From assembly GCF_000443995.1 (NCBI RefSeq), contig NZ_AUMC01000010.1, forward strand, positions 186,001 through 250,000: a stretch of 64,000 bases of DNA, given 5' to 3'. The notes under the pieces were generated by a model. The model searched no databases. It was not told where the DNA came from and saw only the letters and a program-made list of their open reading frames with translations. A program made the translations under genes and the position numbers. Shown in pieces: positions 7,769-15,790 of the stretch. Within the stretch, counting starts at the first letter, position 1. The number at the start of each line of letters is the position of its first letter. The DNA is from Bacteriovorax sp. BAL6_X (GTDB lineage: Bacteria > Bdellovibrionota > Bacteriovoracia > Bacteriovoracales > Bacteriovoracaceae).

Positions 7769-8632
7769 ATGGCACAATTTTTAACCAAATTAACTAAAGA
7801 TTTTAATAACGTTTTAAAACTCACACGAGATGAGAAGCCGAATTACTATGCCAAGTTATTCGAAAATACACTTTGGTACCCTAAGCTAAAAGAGCGCAAA
7901 CTTACTTCTAGTAAGGCTTCGCAAGAAGTCACGGTGGCTTTTAAACAAGCATCTAAGCCGACTGTTGTTGTCCCTCAGCAAGAAGCTGCATCAGTAGAGC
8001 AAACAGTCTTAGCGCCTAAAATAGAGGTTCCTATTACACCTCCAAAGCGTAAGATTGATATTGCAGCAGCTTCAAGTACCGTTGAATCTTCTCGTACTAT
8101 CAAAGTTAATAACGATATCAATAAATTCCTTTCACAATATAGTACTTCTTGGGACTTAGAATCAATTCCTGGTTTCAAAGACTATCAAGGTGAAGTTGAT
8201 ATTATCTTCTTTGGACTTGATGAGATTGAAGAAGGGGAGCTTCCAGACTTTCTACCTTTATCAATGATTGAATCTGATCAAGATATTATGGGGCGAATGA
8301 TTAAGGCCATGAAAATTTCAAGTGGCCGCTTTATTCGTGTTCCATTTATTAAAAAAGATGCTCGTGAATTCCTTTTCACTTGTTGTGCCCACTTTAAGCC
8401 TAGGCTACTCATTAGTCTTGGTGCAGCTGCTACAAACTTATGCCTAGATAAACGTGTTCGTCTTGCTAACGTTCATGGAGAGTTTCACTCGATTCAAATA
8501 GAAGTTGATGGGAATGCTCAGTTAATCGATGTCATGCCACTATTTCACCCTAAATTACTAGAGGTAAATGAATCCATGAAGAAAACAGCATGGACAGATA
8601 TGCAAAAAGCGATAAAATTTCTCTCAAGTTGA
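7769..8632 (+). CDS. Uracil-DNA glycosylase superfamily protein (divergent)
   Basis: A 287-residue protein. The N-terminal 110 residues are a variable linker rich in Pro, Val and Ala. The C-terminal 170 residues resemble the family 4/SPO1-type uracil-DNA glycosylase fold: a central LLISLGAAATNLCL strand-helix and the family's end motif as VMPLFHPKLLEV followed by a Trp-Asp (compare PTYHPAYLL...W.DL). The usual N-terminal GEAPG catalytic loop is not visible; FFGLDE stands in its place, and the usual spaced iron-sulfur cysteines are absent. It may therefore be a non-canonical or inactive member. Base-excision DNA repair is the family role; activity here is uncertain. Confidence 0.65.
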   Translation: MAQFLTKLTKDFNNVLKLTRDEKPNYYAKLFENTLWYPKLKERKLTSSKASQEVTVAFKQASKPTVVVPQQEAASVEQTVLAPKIEVPITPPKRKIDIAAASSTVESSRTIKVNNDINKFLSQYSTSWDLESIPGFKDYQGEVDIIFFGLDEIEEGELPDFLPLSMIESDQDIMGRMIKAMKISSGRFIRVPFIKKDAREFLFTCCAHFKPRLLISLGAAATNLCLDKRVRLANVHGEFHSIQIEVDGNAQLIDVMPLFHPKLLEVNESMKKTAWTDMQKAIKFLSS

Positions 8633-8682
8633 GTAGCTTAGTAAAATCATATATCATTTACTAGAGAAGTTGCAGGGCAAGG

Positions 8683-9861
8683 ATGCCGCACAAATCAGGA
8701 CGATATTCGTTGAGAAATTTATTTATCTCTATCATTATACTTTCTTCATTGAATTCTCTGGCGAGAATTAGCCCACTACAAAATATACGATCAGGTCACA
8801 CAATAAAGGTGAGAGTTGCCAAAGATCTTGATAATGTTCTTCTTGAAGGCGTTGATCTTACTCGTAAGGTAGTCGCAACCAGAAGTCGCAAAAGTTTTAA
8901 AGGATTTAAGAAGATAAAAGTTAATTGTCAAAATCTACAATCTCTTAAAACTGTAAAACCTCAGTACTTAGCATCTTTAACATCTCAAACAGGACTCATT
9001 AGTTTTGAGCGTAAACAATTTATGGGGCAGATGCATATTGTGACGAGTGCTGACGGTAATTCTTGTGATGTTGTCAACGAAATGGATCTTGATGATTATA
9101 TTGCAACACTACTTGCAAAAGAAATGAATGCTTCTTGGCCAATTGAGGCCCTTAAAGCACAGGCAGTAGCCGCTCGTACTTATGCTCTTCACCATATGAT
9201 GATTTCAGGGCTTAAGAATGACACTCTTTATGATTTAGAAAATTCTGAAAAACATCAAGTTAATGGAACATTTAATGATGTGACGGCAAGTACGCTTGAG
9301 GCCGCAAAAGATACTGCAGGATTAGTTCTTACTAATGGAAAGGGGAATCTTGTTCCAGCATTCTTTCATGCAAGTTGTGGAGGAACGACATTAGTTCCTT
9401 CTGATGTGTGGAGAAATGATGTACATGGATACTCAACGGTAAAGTGTGACTACTGCCAGAAGAAGAAAAACTGGGATTCAAAAATTACAAAACTTCGCTT
9501 TAAGAAATTTCTAAAATGGGCAATGAAAAAAGAGTTTATTGAGAAACAAAGTTTAAAGAAGAAGTTATTCTTATACCCAGATAAGAGAGATCAAACAAAT
9601 CTTTATGTTCAAAATGGCGTAAAGAAAATTAAAATCAAAAAGAGTTTATTTCGTCGCTACTTTGGCCGAGTTGAATTTCCTTCAAACCATTTCTATATGG
9701 TAGATGTTGGTGGAGCTGGTCTTCACTTTGTTGGAAAGGGGAATGGGCATGGTGTTGGTTTATGTCAGGTTGGTTCTTTAGGTCTTGCTCAAAAAGGAAA
9801 GGGCCATCGTGAAATACTGGCCCATTATTTTCCGAAATTAAATGTTTTAAAACTTTATTAG
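8683..9861 (+). CDS. SpoIID/LytB-domain peptidoglycan protein
   Basis: SpoIID proteins cleave denuded glycan strands of peptidoglycan as lytic transglycosylases or enhance amidases. This 392-residue protein has an N-terminal signal segment (residues about 10-27) for export. The domain core includes AKEMNASWPIEALKAQAVAA, with the Glu that corresponds to the catalytic acid of SpoIID, then FHASCGGTT and the C-terminal GHGVGLCQVGSLGLAQKG. Lysine-rich inserts occur near residues 260-320. The ATG is preceded by AGGGCAAGG. A predator that remodels prey and its own wall has plausible use for it; that link is inference. It converges on a lipoprotein gene with 9 bp between stops. Confidence 0.88.
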   Translation: MPHKSGRYSLRNLFISIIILSSLNSLARISPLQNIRSGHTIKVRVAKDLDNVLLEGVDLTRKVVATRSRKSFKGFKKIKVNCQNLQSLKTVKPQYLASLTSQTGLISFERKQFMGQMHIVTSADGNSCDVVNEMDLDDYIATLLAKEMNASWPIEALKAQAVAARTYALHHMMISGLKNDTLYDLENSEKHQVNGTFNDVTASTLEAAKDTAGLVLTNGKGNLVPAFFHASCGGTTLVPSDVWRNDVHGYSTVKCDYCQKKKNWDSKITKLRFKKFLKWAMKKEFIEKQSLKKKLFLYPDKRDQTNLYVQNGVKKIKIKKSLFRRYFGRVEFPSNHFYMVDVGGAGLHFVGKGNGHGVGLCQVGSLGLAQKGKGHREILAHYFPKLNVLKLY

Positions 9862-9870
9862 ACTATTCTC

Positions 9871-10572
9871 TTAAAGACATGGTGTTGAAAAACTTACATT
9901 TATACCTACTGGATCAAGTTGTCCTTGGAATGGTTGTGAATACTGGTAGTAATCAGCTACAACTAGTAAGTGAGCAGCATCAACAGTTCCTGCTGGACAA
10001 TTTGTTGGCGAATCTAGAGTCACAGCGTTTTTTAGCTGAACGCCTTGAAGCCCTCGTTCATCAGCAATGATAGGGAAGTTATAGTTTTGATAACTAAAAT
10101 ATCGTGAACAAAGTGAAAGACGCATATTGTACCCAACAACATTATTTCCACTTAAAACTTTTGTAAAAATAACAAAGTCACCAAAACCGTTAACACCAAC
10201 GAAGTGTTGATTTGATTCATTTGGAAGCATCCCTTCTTGAATATTTCCTGCAACTGTTGAGTTGTTATAACTGTTGCCTCCCTGAACATTAGCAACGATT
10301 GTTCCTCTTCTATTGCCAATTTTTAGGTAGTTATTGTTAAACATATTGTTTGAATCTTGACCGTAGGTACAGTTGAAAACACCGCTATTAATAATACTAT
10401 CAAATAAAGCCTGTCCTTGTGAGTCCATACCTGTTGATCCTGTATTTGAACCACTTCCGCTATTACCCCAACCAGAGTAGTAACCACCACTGCTACTTTT
10501 TGAGTCTTGGCCACAGCTTGTTACAAGCATTGAAGCAATTGTCAAAACCATTAATAATTTAAACTTTTTCAT
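9871..10572 (-). CDS. Lipoprotein of unknown function
   Basis: A 233-residue protein with a clear lipoprotein signal: basic start, hydrophobic core and lipobox LVTSC with the modified Cys near residue 20. A Ser/Gly-rich linker (residues 26-48) leads to a folded domain of about 180 residues with several Cys (FNCTYG, RLSLCSRYF, TNCPAG, STPCL), which suggests disulfides in the periplasm or on the surface. I do not recognise the family. It is transcribed alone, divergent from the four-segment membrane protein at 10692. The position-2 residue after Cys is Gly, not Asp, so outer-membrane sorting is likely by the E. coli rule, if that rule applies here. Confidence 0.75.
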   Translation of the reverse strand: MKKFKLLMVLTIASMLVTSCGQDSKSSSGGYYSGWGNSGSGSNTGSTGMDSQGQALFDSIINSGVFNCTYGQDSNNMFNNNYLKIGNRRGTIVANVQGGNSYNNSTVAGNIQEGMLPNESNQHFVGVNGFGDFVIFTKVLSGNNVVGYNMRLSLCSRYFSYQNYNFPIIADERGLQGVQLKNAVTLDSPTNCPAGTVDAAHLLVVADYYQYSQPFQGQLDPVGINVSFSTPCL

Positions 10573-10653
10573 AATATCCTCAAATATTAGTTTTCACGCT
10601 ATTACTTGTATCGGTGAGGATTAAGGATTTCTTTAGAAATTGATAAAATTAAT

Positions 10654-10680
10654 TAAGAATTTTTTCAAATTAACCGAAAT
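10654..10680 (+). promoter_or_regulatory. Possible sigma28-like site
   Basis: TAAG, 15 bases, ACCGAAAT. This is close to TAAA-N15-GCCGATAA, with the same spacing as the candidate at 25369. The leader to the ATG at 10692 would be only a few bases, which weakens the case. Confidence 0.18.
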
Positions 10681-10691
10681 AGTAAGTAATT

Positions 10692-11663
10692 ATGACAGCT
10701 TATGAACAAGTAAAAGAATCAATGTTTAAGATTATAACTGGATCCTTCAAAGATTTTAAAAAGGATGACCAGGCAAAGTTTCGTTTAAAGATGGGGCTCA
10801 TCTTTGCAATCATTCCATTTATTTCAATTATCGTTGGATTTATACTCAACTGGATACTTTTAAAATCAACGATTATCTATATTACAACCTATCGTAAGGA
10901 TATTGATTATATTATTGATTCATTAATTTATGACTATCTTCAAATTGGTTTATTGGAAGTTCTACCTTGGATGATTATCTCCATTGCTTTCTTATTGGTT
11001 GCGGGAATTGTCCTTGCGCAATTGATGCTTAGACCATTTGATGAGATTGCACAGTATTGTTTGGACTCTCTAGGATCTGAAGAAAAAGTAAATTCTTTTG
11101 ATGGGGAACTTAAATCTGAGTTAAGATTATTATCTAGTTTTAGTGATTGGTTCTTTACAACCACTTCGACTCTGAGGATGAATGGGAAATTAACTCAAAT
11201 TGAAGTTCCGTCTAAATACAGAAGGATACATAAACCAGTCTTTGAGACAATGTTTTTTGTCCACAAGAGTATCTACGTTGCCATCACATGCATTCTAACT
11301 GGTATGATCATTTTAATTATTAATTACGCTCTTTTTGATGCTGTTATTTCTGTGGTTAACGAAGTCTTTACGAATGGTAAAATTACTAAAGACTACTTTA
11401 GTAACATGGCCTTAATTCAGGACGATATTGTAGGTATTACGATTATTATCAATATTATTTCTTATGGCTTTTTCATGGGCTATCTTTATAACAAAGTTGC
11501 GACTCCAGCATTTGGTATTTTTGCGACAATGAGATCTTTTATTAGTGGACGATATACATCAAGAGTTCACCTTATCGGCTACAAATATGTTCGTCATCAG
11601 ACGCGTGCCATCAACAAGTATTTGGACTATATGGAAAAAGAGTACTCAGTAAAAGATGATTGA
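10692..11663 (+). CDS. Four-segment membrane protein with two HAMP-like regions
   Basis: A 323-residue inner-membrane protein. Two hydrophobic segments (residues about 35-55 and 92-115) are followed by a HAMP-like stretch starting RPFDEIAQYCLDSL. Two more segments (about 197-220 and 255-275) are followed by a second stretch starting TPAFGIFATMRSFISG. So it looks like the same two-segment plus HAMP-like unit used twice. No kinase, cyclase or chemoreceptor output domain is present, and the protein stops just after the second HAMP-like part. It may pass a signal to a partner protein; this is inference. It lies upstream of a DsbA-like lipoprotein gene, with 76 bp between them. Confidence 0.65.
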   Translation: MTAYEQVKESMFKIITGSFKDFKKDDQAKFRLKMGLIFAIIPFISIIVGFILNWILLKSTIIYITTYRKDIDYIIDSLIYDYLQIGLLEVLPWMIISIAFLLVAGIVLAQLMLRPFDEIAQYCLDSLGSEEKVNSFDGELKSELRLLSSFSDWFFTTTSTLRMNGKLTQIEVPSKYRRIHKPVFETMFFVHKSIYVAITCILTGMIILIINYALFDAVISVVNEVFTNGKITKDYFSNMALIQDDIVGITIIINIISYGFFMGYLYNKVATPAFGIFATMRSFISGRYTSRVHLIGYKYVRHQTRAINKYLDYMEKEYSVKDD

Positions 11664-11739
11664 GTATTTAACTTTGTTCAAGTAAAATCATAATAATAAT
11701 TTGATGTGAAATTTGTTCATAATAACAAAAGGGATAGTA

Positions 11740-12531
11740 ATGAAAAAAGCATTAGGCATTGTAATGTCATTAGTTTTACTTACGAGTTGTGTAGGTAAAG
11801 ATGAAATCAAAAAAGCATTAAAAGATGATCCAACGATTCTAGCAGAAGCAATTAAAGCTAACCCTGCAGAAGTTATGGAAGCTCTTCAAGTTGCAGCTCA
11901 AAACGCAAAAGAAGCAATGGCGAAGAAAAGAGAAGAAGAGGAAAACAAAAAACTTCACGAGTTTATTGAAAACCCTCTTAAACCACAAATCAGAGAAGAC
12001 GAATCGGTTAGAGGTACTAAAGGTGGAATTATTACTCTAGTTGAGTACTCTGACTTTCAGTGTCCTTACTGTACAAGAGGCTTTGATAATGTTGTTAAAC
12101 CAATGCTTGAAAAGTACAAAGGTAAGGTACAGTTTATTTACAAGCATCTTCCTCTTTCTTTCCACTCAGAAGCGAGAATTGCAGCTGCTTACTACGAAGC
12201 AGTTAGACTTCAATCTGAAGAGAAAGCATTTAAATTTCACGATGTACTTTTCACTCAAGAAGGTCAACAAAAGCTAAGAAACCTAAAAGAAAAATACCTA
12301 AAGAAAACTGCAAAAGATCTTGGTGTTAATATGACGAAACTTGCTAAGGATGTTAAGTCTGAAGCTGTTGAGAAAAGAATTGCACAAGACGAAGCTGAAG
12401 CAAGAAAGTTTGAAATTCAGGGAACACCTGGTTTTGTAATCAATGGAGTTCCAGTTAAAGGTGCTTACCCACTTTCTCACTTTGAGATGATTCTTGGTCT
12501 TCTTAAAGAAAAAGGTAAACTTGATATCTAA
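11740..12531 (+). CDS. DsbA-like thioredoxin-fold lipoprotein
   Basis: A periplasmic thiol-disulfide oxidoreductase of the DsbA/BdbD type. The frame extends to a TTG at 11713, but the ATG at 11740 has a GGGA site and begins a proper lipoprotein signal (lipobox LLTSC, Cys near residue 17). A charged helical region of about 70 residues follows, possibly a spacer or dimer part. The thioredoxin domain then starts at VEYSDFQCPYCTRGF with the CXXC active site CPYC. The cis-proline motif is seen in GTPGFVINGVPVKGAYP. Length is 263 residues. It probably makes or repairs disulfides in exported proteins, several of which nearby are cysteine-bearing. A terminator follows. Confidence 0.9.
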   Translation: MKKALGIVMSLVLLTSCVGKDEIKKALKDDPTILAEAIKANPAEVMEALQVAAQNAKEAMAKKREEEENKKLHEFIENPLKPQIREDESVRGTKGGIITLVEYSDFQCPYCTRGFDNVVKPMLEKYKGKVQFIYKHLPLSFHSEARIAAAYYEAVRLQSEEKAFKFHDVLFTQEGQQKLRNLKEKYLKKTAKDLGVNMTKLAKDVKSEAVEKRIAQDEAEARKFEIQGTPGFVINGVPVKGAYPLSHFEMILGLLKEKGKLDI

Positions 12532-12558
12532 TTACTGATCAAGTTCAGTTGAAATATT

Positions 12559-12590
12559 AAGGCCCGCCACTTGGTGGGCCTTTTTATTTT
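12559..12590 (+). terminator. Rho-independent terminator
   Basis: GGCCCGCCA/TGGTGGGCC stem with one mismatch and a T-rich tail lies 29 bases after the DsbA-like gene. A TATAAT follows at 12598, close to the next gene. Confidence 0.85.
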
Positions 12591-12622
12591 TCCGTGTTAT
12601 AATATGATCATTGGAGGTTAAA

Positions 12623-13060
12623 ATGGTAAACTTCTTTGATCAGAATCAAGTGAAAGTTAACAAAGAATTCTTTCGTGAATCAGCAAGACAAATTGATTAT
12701 ACAATTGAAGATTTTCTTCAAGATGATATTCCACATTCTTTATTAGAACAAAATGTTTTAAATTCTGCTTACATTAATCACCTAACATCTTTATTAAAAA
12801 TCAATTCTATTTTTGATTTAGCACAAGAGATTTTAGAGCTTGAAAAAAGCTTGGATAAGCTTGCTCATCGTCTTCCTGTCGATATTAATATCCCAACAAT
12901 GAAAATTTTTTATCATCAACTAGGTCCTGTTTTTATTCAACTTTTTGTTGAAATTAAAGACCTTGAGGATCATAAAGAACTTGAAGGAGAGTGGCTAAAA
13001 GCCGTGAGAATCGCATTAGAGGAAGAGATAGTAGTTTGGCAAGAAAAAAACTTAAAATAA
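12623..13060 (+). CDS. Hypothetical cytoplasmic protein
   Basis: A 145-residue acidic protein, predicted helical, with no signal peptide, cysteines or recognisable motif. The ATG at 12623 is chosen over the TTG at 12611 because GGAGG sits 5 bases upstream of it. A TATAAT at 12598-12603 lies about 20 bases before the start without a clear -35, so the gene may have its own weak promoter. It stands between a DsbA-like gene and the HU gene and has no visible functional link to either. I do not recognise the family. Confidence 0.6.
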   Translation: MVNFFDQNQVKVNKEFFRESARQIDYTIEDFLQDDIPHSLLEQNVLNSAYINHLTSLLKINSIFDLAQEILELEKSLDKLAHRLPVDINIPTMKIFYHQLGPVFIQLFVEIKDLEDHKELEGEWLKAVRIALEEEIVVWQEKNLK

Positions 13061-13110
13061 GCATTAAAATAAAAAAAACCTTCAAAAGTTAAAAAAAACG
13101 CTAAAAAGCC

Positions 13111-13140
13111 TTGTCAAAGCGTGTTTCAAACTTCATCCTA
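13111..13140 (+). promoter_or_regulatory. Possible promoter of the HU gene
   Basis: TTGTCA at 13111-13116 is a good -35. A clear TATAAT-like box at the right distance is missing (CATCCTAT is present). The 11-mer GCCTTGTCAAA around the -35 recurs upstream of fabF on the minus strand. Confidence 0.3.
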
Positions 13141-13179
13141 TTTCTACAACAACTAAATAACTAACTATTTGGAGTTAAA

Positions 13180-13458
13180 ATGAACAGAAAAGAACTTGTA
13201 GAAGCAATCTTAAAAAACAAAGAACTTAGCCACCTAACAAAGAAAGATGCAGATGCATTCGTTTCAACTACTCTTGAAACAATCAAGAAAGCAGTTAAGA
13301 AAGGTGACGATGTTTCACTAATCGGTTTTGGTACTTTCACTAAAGTAAGAAGAGCAGCTAGAACTGGTATCAACCCAGCAACTGGTGAAAAAATTAAAAT
13401 CAAAGCTAAGACACTTCCAAAATTCAAGCCAGGTAAAGCTTGGAAGGAAATGTTCTAA
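13180..13458 (+). CDS. HU-family DNA-binding protein
   Basis: A nucleoid protein of the HU/IHF family, 92 residues, which bends and compacts DNA as a dimer. The helical N-terminus (MNRKELVEAIL, LTKKDADAFV) is followed by the family's beta core VSLIGFGTFTKVRRAARTGI and the DNA-binding arm GINPATGEKIKIKA with its conserved Pro, which inserts between base pairs. The end PKFKPGKAWKEMF is typical of HU. GGAG lies 6 bases before the ATG. Monocistronic, with its own terminator. HU rather than IHF is preferred on overall sequence, not on proof. Confidence 0.95.
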   Translation: MNRKELVEAILKNKELSHLTKKDADAFVSTTLETIKKAVKKGDDVSLIGFGTFTKVRRAARTGINPATGEKIKIKAKTLPKFKPGKAWKEMF

Positions 13459-13486
13459 TTTTTGTTTGAAATTAGTTTCATAATAA

Positions 13487-13514
13487 GAAGCCTCCATTAT
13501 GGAGGCTTTCTTAT
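13487..13514 (+). terminator. Rho-independent terminator of the HU gene
   Basis: AAGCCTCC-ATTAT-GGAGGCTT stem with a T-rich tail, about 29 bases after the stop. Confidence 0.88.
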
Positions 13515-13657
13515 TTTTAGGGCAAATTTTGCCTATCAATCCTCCTAAGCGTCAAAAAAACGTCGACATTTTGACACCACCACTTTTTTACATTCCTCAT
13601 AAAGTCTTAAAATTTCAAAATTAATGGGCAGAATCTTCCGGAACATACTTTACTATC

Positions 13658-13686
13658 TTGTAGAAAATGGCCGCTAGATGTATAAT
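13658..13686 (+). promoter_or_regulatory. Sigma70-type promoter of the flagellar operon
   Basis: TTGTAG at 13658-13663, a 17-base spacer, then a perfect TATAAT at 13681-13686. The predicted start is near 13693, about 55 bases before fliL. The 290-bp gap between the HU gene and fliL (13459-13748) holds the HU terminator, this promoter and no gene. It is the only clear promoter before the twelve flagellar genes. Confidence 0.65.
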
Positions 13687-13748
13687 TTTTGACGAGGCAC
13701 AGTTTTTAAAGGAATTTTTTTCTGTGTGAAGTAAAGGATTTATAGATT

Positions 13749-14282
13749 ATGGCAGATGGAAGTGCTGACAATTCATACCAAGGAAGTGGAAAGAACCCTC
13801 TACTAACAGTAGCTCTACTACTGAATATCGTATTAATGGGTGTTATCGCTTACTTTCAGTACCAAACACATTTAAAGATCTCACAGCAGTCGTCTGTGGA
13901 AGATATTGTTAAGGCACAAATGGCCGAACAATCTCAAGATAAAGAGGTTGTACAAACTGGTGAAGCACAGGAAGAGGAAGGAAAGCTATTTCCACTTGAT
14001 AGCTTCACGGCCAACCTTGCACAAGGTGACGGGCCACAACGCTACATCCGTTTAAACGCGGTATTAAAACTTTCTCTAGGTGCAAAAGAGGAAGAGTATA
14101 AGGCAAGAAAGCCTCAGATTAGAGATTCAATCATTAGTATTTTGAACTCTAAGAGGCCAAATGATCTTCTTAAAGTTCAAGGTAAGGAATACCTAAAAGA
14201 AGAGATTAAATCAGCTATCAACTCATACTTAGTTGATGGAAAAGTTTTAGATGTTTACTACGTTGGTTTCCAGATCAACTAG
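13749..14282 (+). CDS. fliL: Flagellar basal body-associated protein FliL
   Basis: FliL surrounds the stator units at the flagellar motor and helps keep them active. The 177-residue protein has a short cytoplasmic start, one membrane segment (residues about 19-40, LLTVALLLNIVLMGVIAYF) and a periplasmic domain ending YYVGFQIN, as in the family. The conserved core (FTANLAQGDGPQRYIRLNAV, then the pattern of Lys/Arg and the RDSIISILNSK helix) is visible. A Glu-rich linker lies at residues 60-75. It is the first gene of the operon, 56 bp from the predicted transcript start. Confidence 0.92.
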   Translation: MADGSADNSYQGSGKNPLLTVALLLNIVLMGVIAYFQYQTHLKISQQSSVEDIVKAQMAEQSQDKEVVQTGEAQEEEGKLFPLDSFTANLAQGDGPQRYIRLNAVLKLSLGAKEEEYKARKPQIRDSIISILNSKRPNDLLKVQGKEYLKEEIKSAINSYLVDGKVLDVYYVGFQIN

Positions 14283-14349
14283 TTAATATAAAGTATTAAG
14301 TTTAATTTTTGGCAGGATGCCAAGATCATCAAATCCTAGGAGGGGAACG

Positions 14350-15372
14350 ATGGCACAGGTTTTAAGTCAAGACGAAGTCGACGCTCTATTAAACGCTGTA
14401 AACGATGGTGACGCAGATGATTTTCTAGGTGAAGGTGGGGATTTCGATGATGAAGCTGAAGACGAGAATATTCAGCCCTATGACTTAACAAATCAAGACC
14501 GAGTCATTCGTGGGCGAATGCCTATTCTTGAAATCATCTACGAAAGATTCATTCGTTCATTTCGTGTATCACTTTCAAACTCTCTAAGAAAGATCTCGAC
14601 GATTTCGATGATCTCAACAGACCTTTTAAAATTTGGTGAGTTTGTAAACACACTTCCGATTCCATCGTGTATGTGTATCATGAAGTTTAATGAACTAAGA
14701 GGTCCTGCTTTACTAGTATTTGAATCAAAGCTTGCTTACGCAATTATCGATTCATACTTTGGTGGTACGGATCGTCCTTTCACAAAGATCGAAGGAAAAG
14801 AATTCACAGCGATTGAACTTTCATTCATGAGAAAAGTTATGGATATGGCCATTGCTGACCTTGAAGAGGCGTGGGCGCAGGTTCACCGTATTGATGCTCA
14901 ATACGTAAGAACTGAAATTAATCCACAATTCGTTGGTGTTGTTCCTCCATCAGATGTAATTATCGCAACAACTCTTGAAGTTGAATTTGAATCAGCTTCT
15001 GGAACAATTATGATTGTTGTTCCTTACTCAACGATTGAACCAATTAAGCAAAAGCTTTCATCAAATTACCAAACTGATAATGATATGGCCGATAGTATCT
15101 GGACTAGTGCTATGAATGAGCACATTAAAGATACAAAGGCCGAAATCGTTGTGAAACTTGGTGAAGCTGAAATGACTGTAGGAGACCTTTTAACTCTTCA
15201 AACTGGAGATATTATTCCTCTTAACCAAGAAGCATCAAGCGAGGTAAAGGGAGCAATTCAAGGTGTGGAAAAACTAAAGTGTCTCATTGGAACATACAAA
15301 GGAAACCGAGCGGTGCAGGTAACTCACGTTGATAAAACACCTAAAGTTTCTATGGATATTGAAGTCGAATAA
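14350..15372 (+). CDS. fliM: Flagellar motor switch protein FliM
   Basis: FliM forms the C-ring, binds phosphorylated CheY and sets rotation direction. The frame runs from 14317, but the ATG at 14350 has AGGAGGGG just upstream and begins the family's N-terminal motif (LSQDEVDALLNAV), the CheY-binding segment. The middle CheC-like domain contains the GGTDRPF loop and the C-terminal SpoA domain contains LGEAEMTVGDLLTLQTGDII. Length is 340 residues, normal for FliM. The presence of the CheY-binding segment implies a chemotaxis-controlled motor; no che gene is in this window. Confidence 0.96.
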   Translation: MAQVLSQDEVDALLNAVNDGDADDFLGEGGDFDDEAEDENIQPYDLTNQDRVIRGRMPILEIIYERFIRSFRVSLSNSLRKISTISMISTDLLKFGEFVNTLPIPSCMCIMKFNELRGPALLVFESKLAYAIIDSYFGGTDRPFTKIEGKEFTAIELSFMRKVMDMAIADLEEAWAQVHRIDAQYVRTEINPQFVGVVPPSDVIIATTLEVEFESASGTIMIVVPYSTIEPIKQKLSSNYQTDNDMADSIWTSAMNEHIKDTKAEIVVKLGEAEMTVGDLLTLQTGDIIPLNQEASSEVKGAIQGVEKLKCLIGTYKGNRAVQVTHVDKTPKVSMDIEVE

Positions 15373-15387
15373 TTAAGGGAGATATAA

Positions 15388-15768
15388 ATGAGTGATCAAA
15401 CAGAACTAAATAACCAAACACAAGGTCTAGAGAATTTTAACACTATGGAAGTCGAAAAACTTGCTGATGAAATCAGAGCAGGTGACGATGCCATTAATAA
15501 GTTAAAGGTTCAAAACCTAGACTTTATTCTAGATATTCCACTGAAAGTAACAGTAGAGCTAGGAAGAACAGAAGTAATCATTAAAGATCTTCTACAGCTA
15601 GGGCAAGGCTCGGTATTAGAACTTGATAAACTAGCAGGTGAACCTCTTGAGATCTTAGTTAATGGGAAGTTAGTAGCAAAAGGTGAAGTTGTCGTTGTAA
15701 ACGAAAAATTTGGTATTCGTCTTACTGATATTATTTCGCCGATCGAGAGAATTGAAAATCTAAAGTAG
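15388..15768 (+). CDS. fliN: Flagellar motor switch protein FliN
   Basis: FliN forms the lower C-ring with FliM and helps dock export substrates. The 126-residue protein has an N-terminal acidic extension of about 45 residues and then the SpoA domain: [40 protein letters not shown] and [16 protein letters not shown], all textbook features. It follows fliM by 15 bp, with GGGAG before its ATG, so it is translated from the same message. Confidence 0.96.
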   Translation: MSDQTELNNQTQGLENFNTMEVEKLADEIRAGDDAINKLKVQNLDFILDIPLKVTVELGRTEVIIKDLLQLGQGSVLELDKLAGEPLEILVNGKLVAKGEVVVVNEKFGIRLTDIISPIERIENLK

Positions 15769-15790
15769 TAGAGAAACGTAGGAATTAATC

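Noticed and set aside
12598-12603. Complete promoter before the hypothetical gene at 12623
   Set aside because: TATAAT is perfect but no -35 is found at 16-18 bases, and the region overlaps a terminator; noted only within the gene entry.
13624-13677. 17-codon frame upstream of fliL
   Set aside because: It overlaps the flagellar promoter and has no ribosome-binding site.
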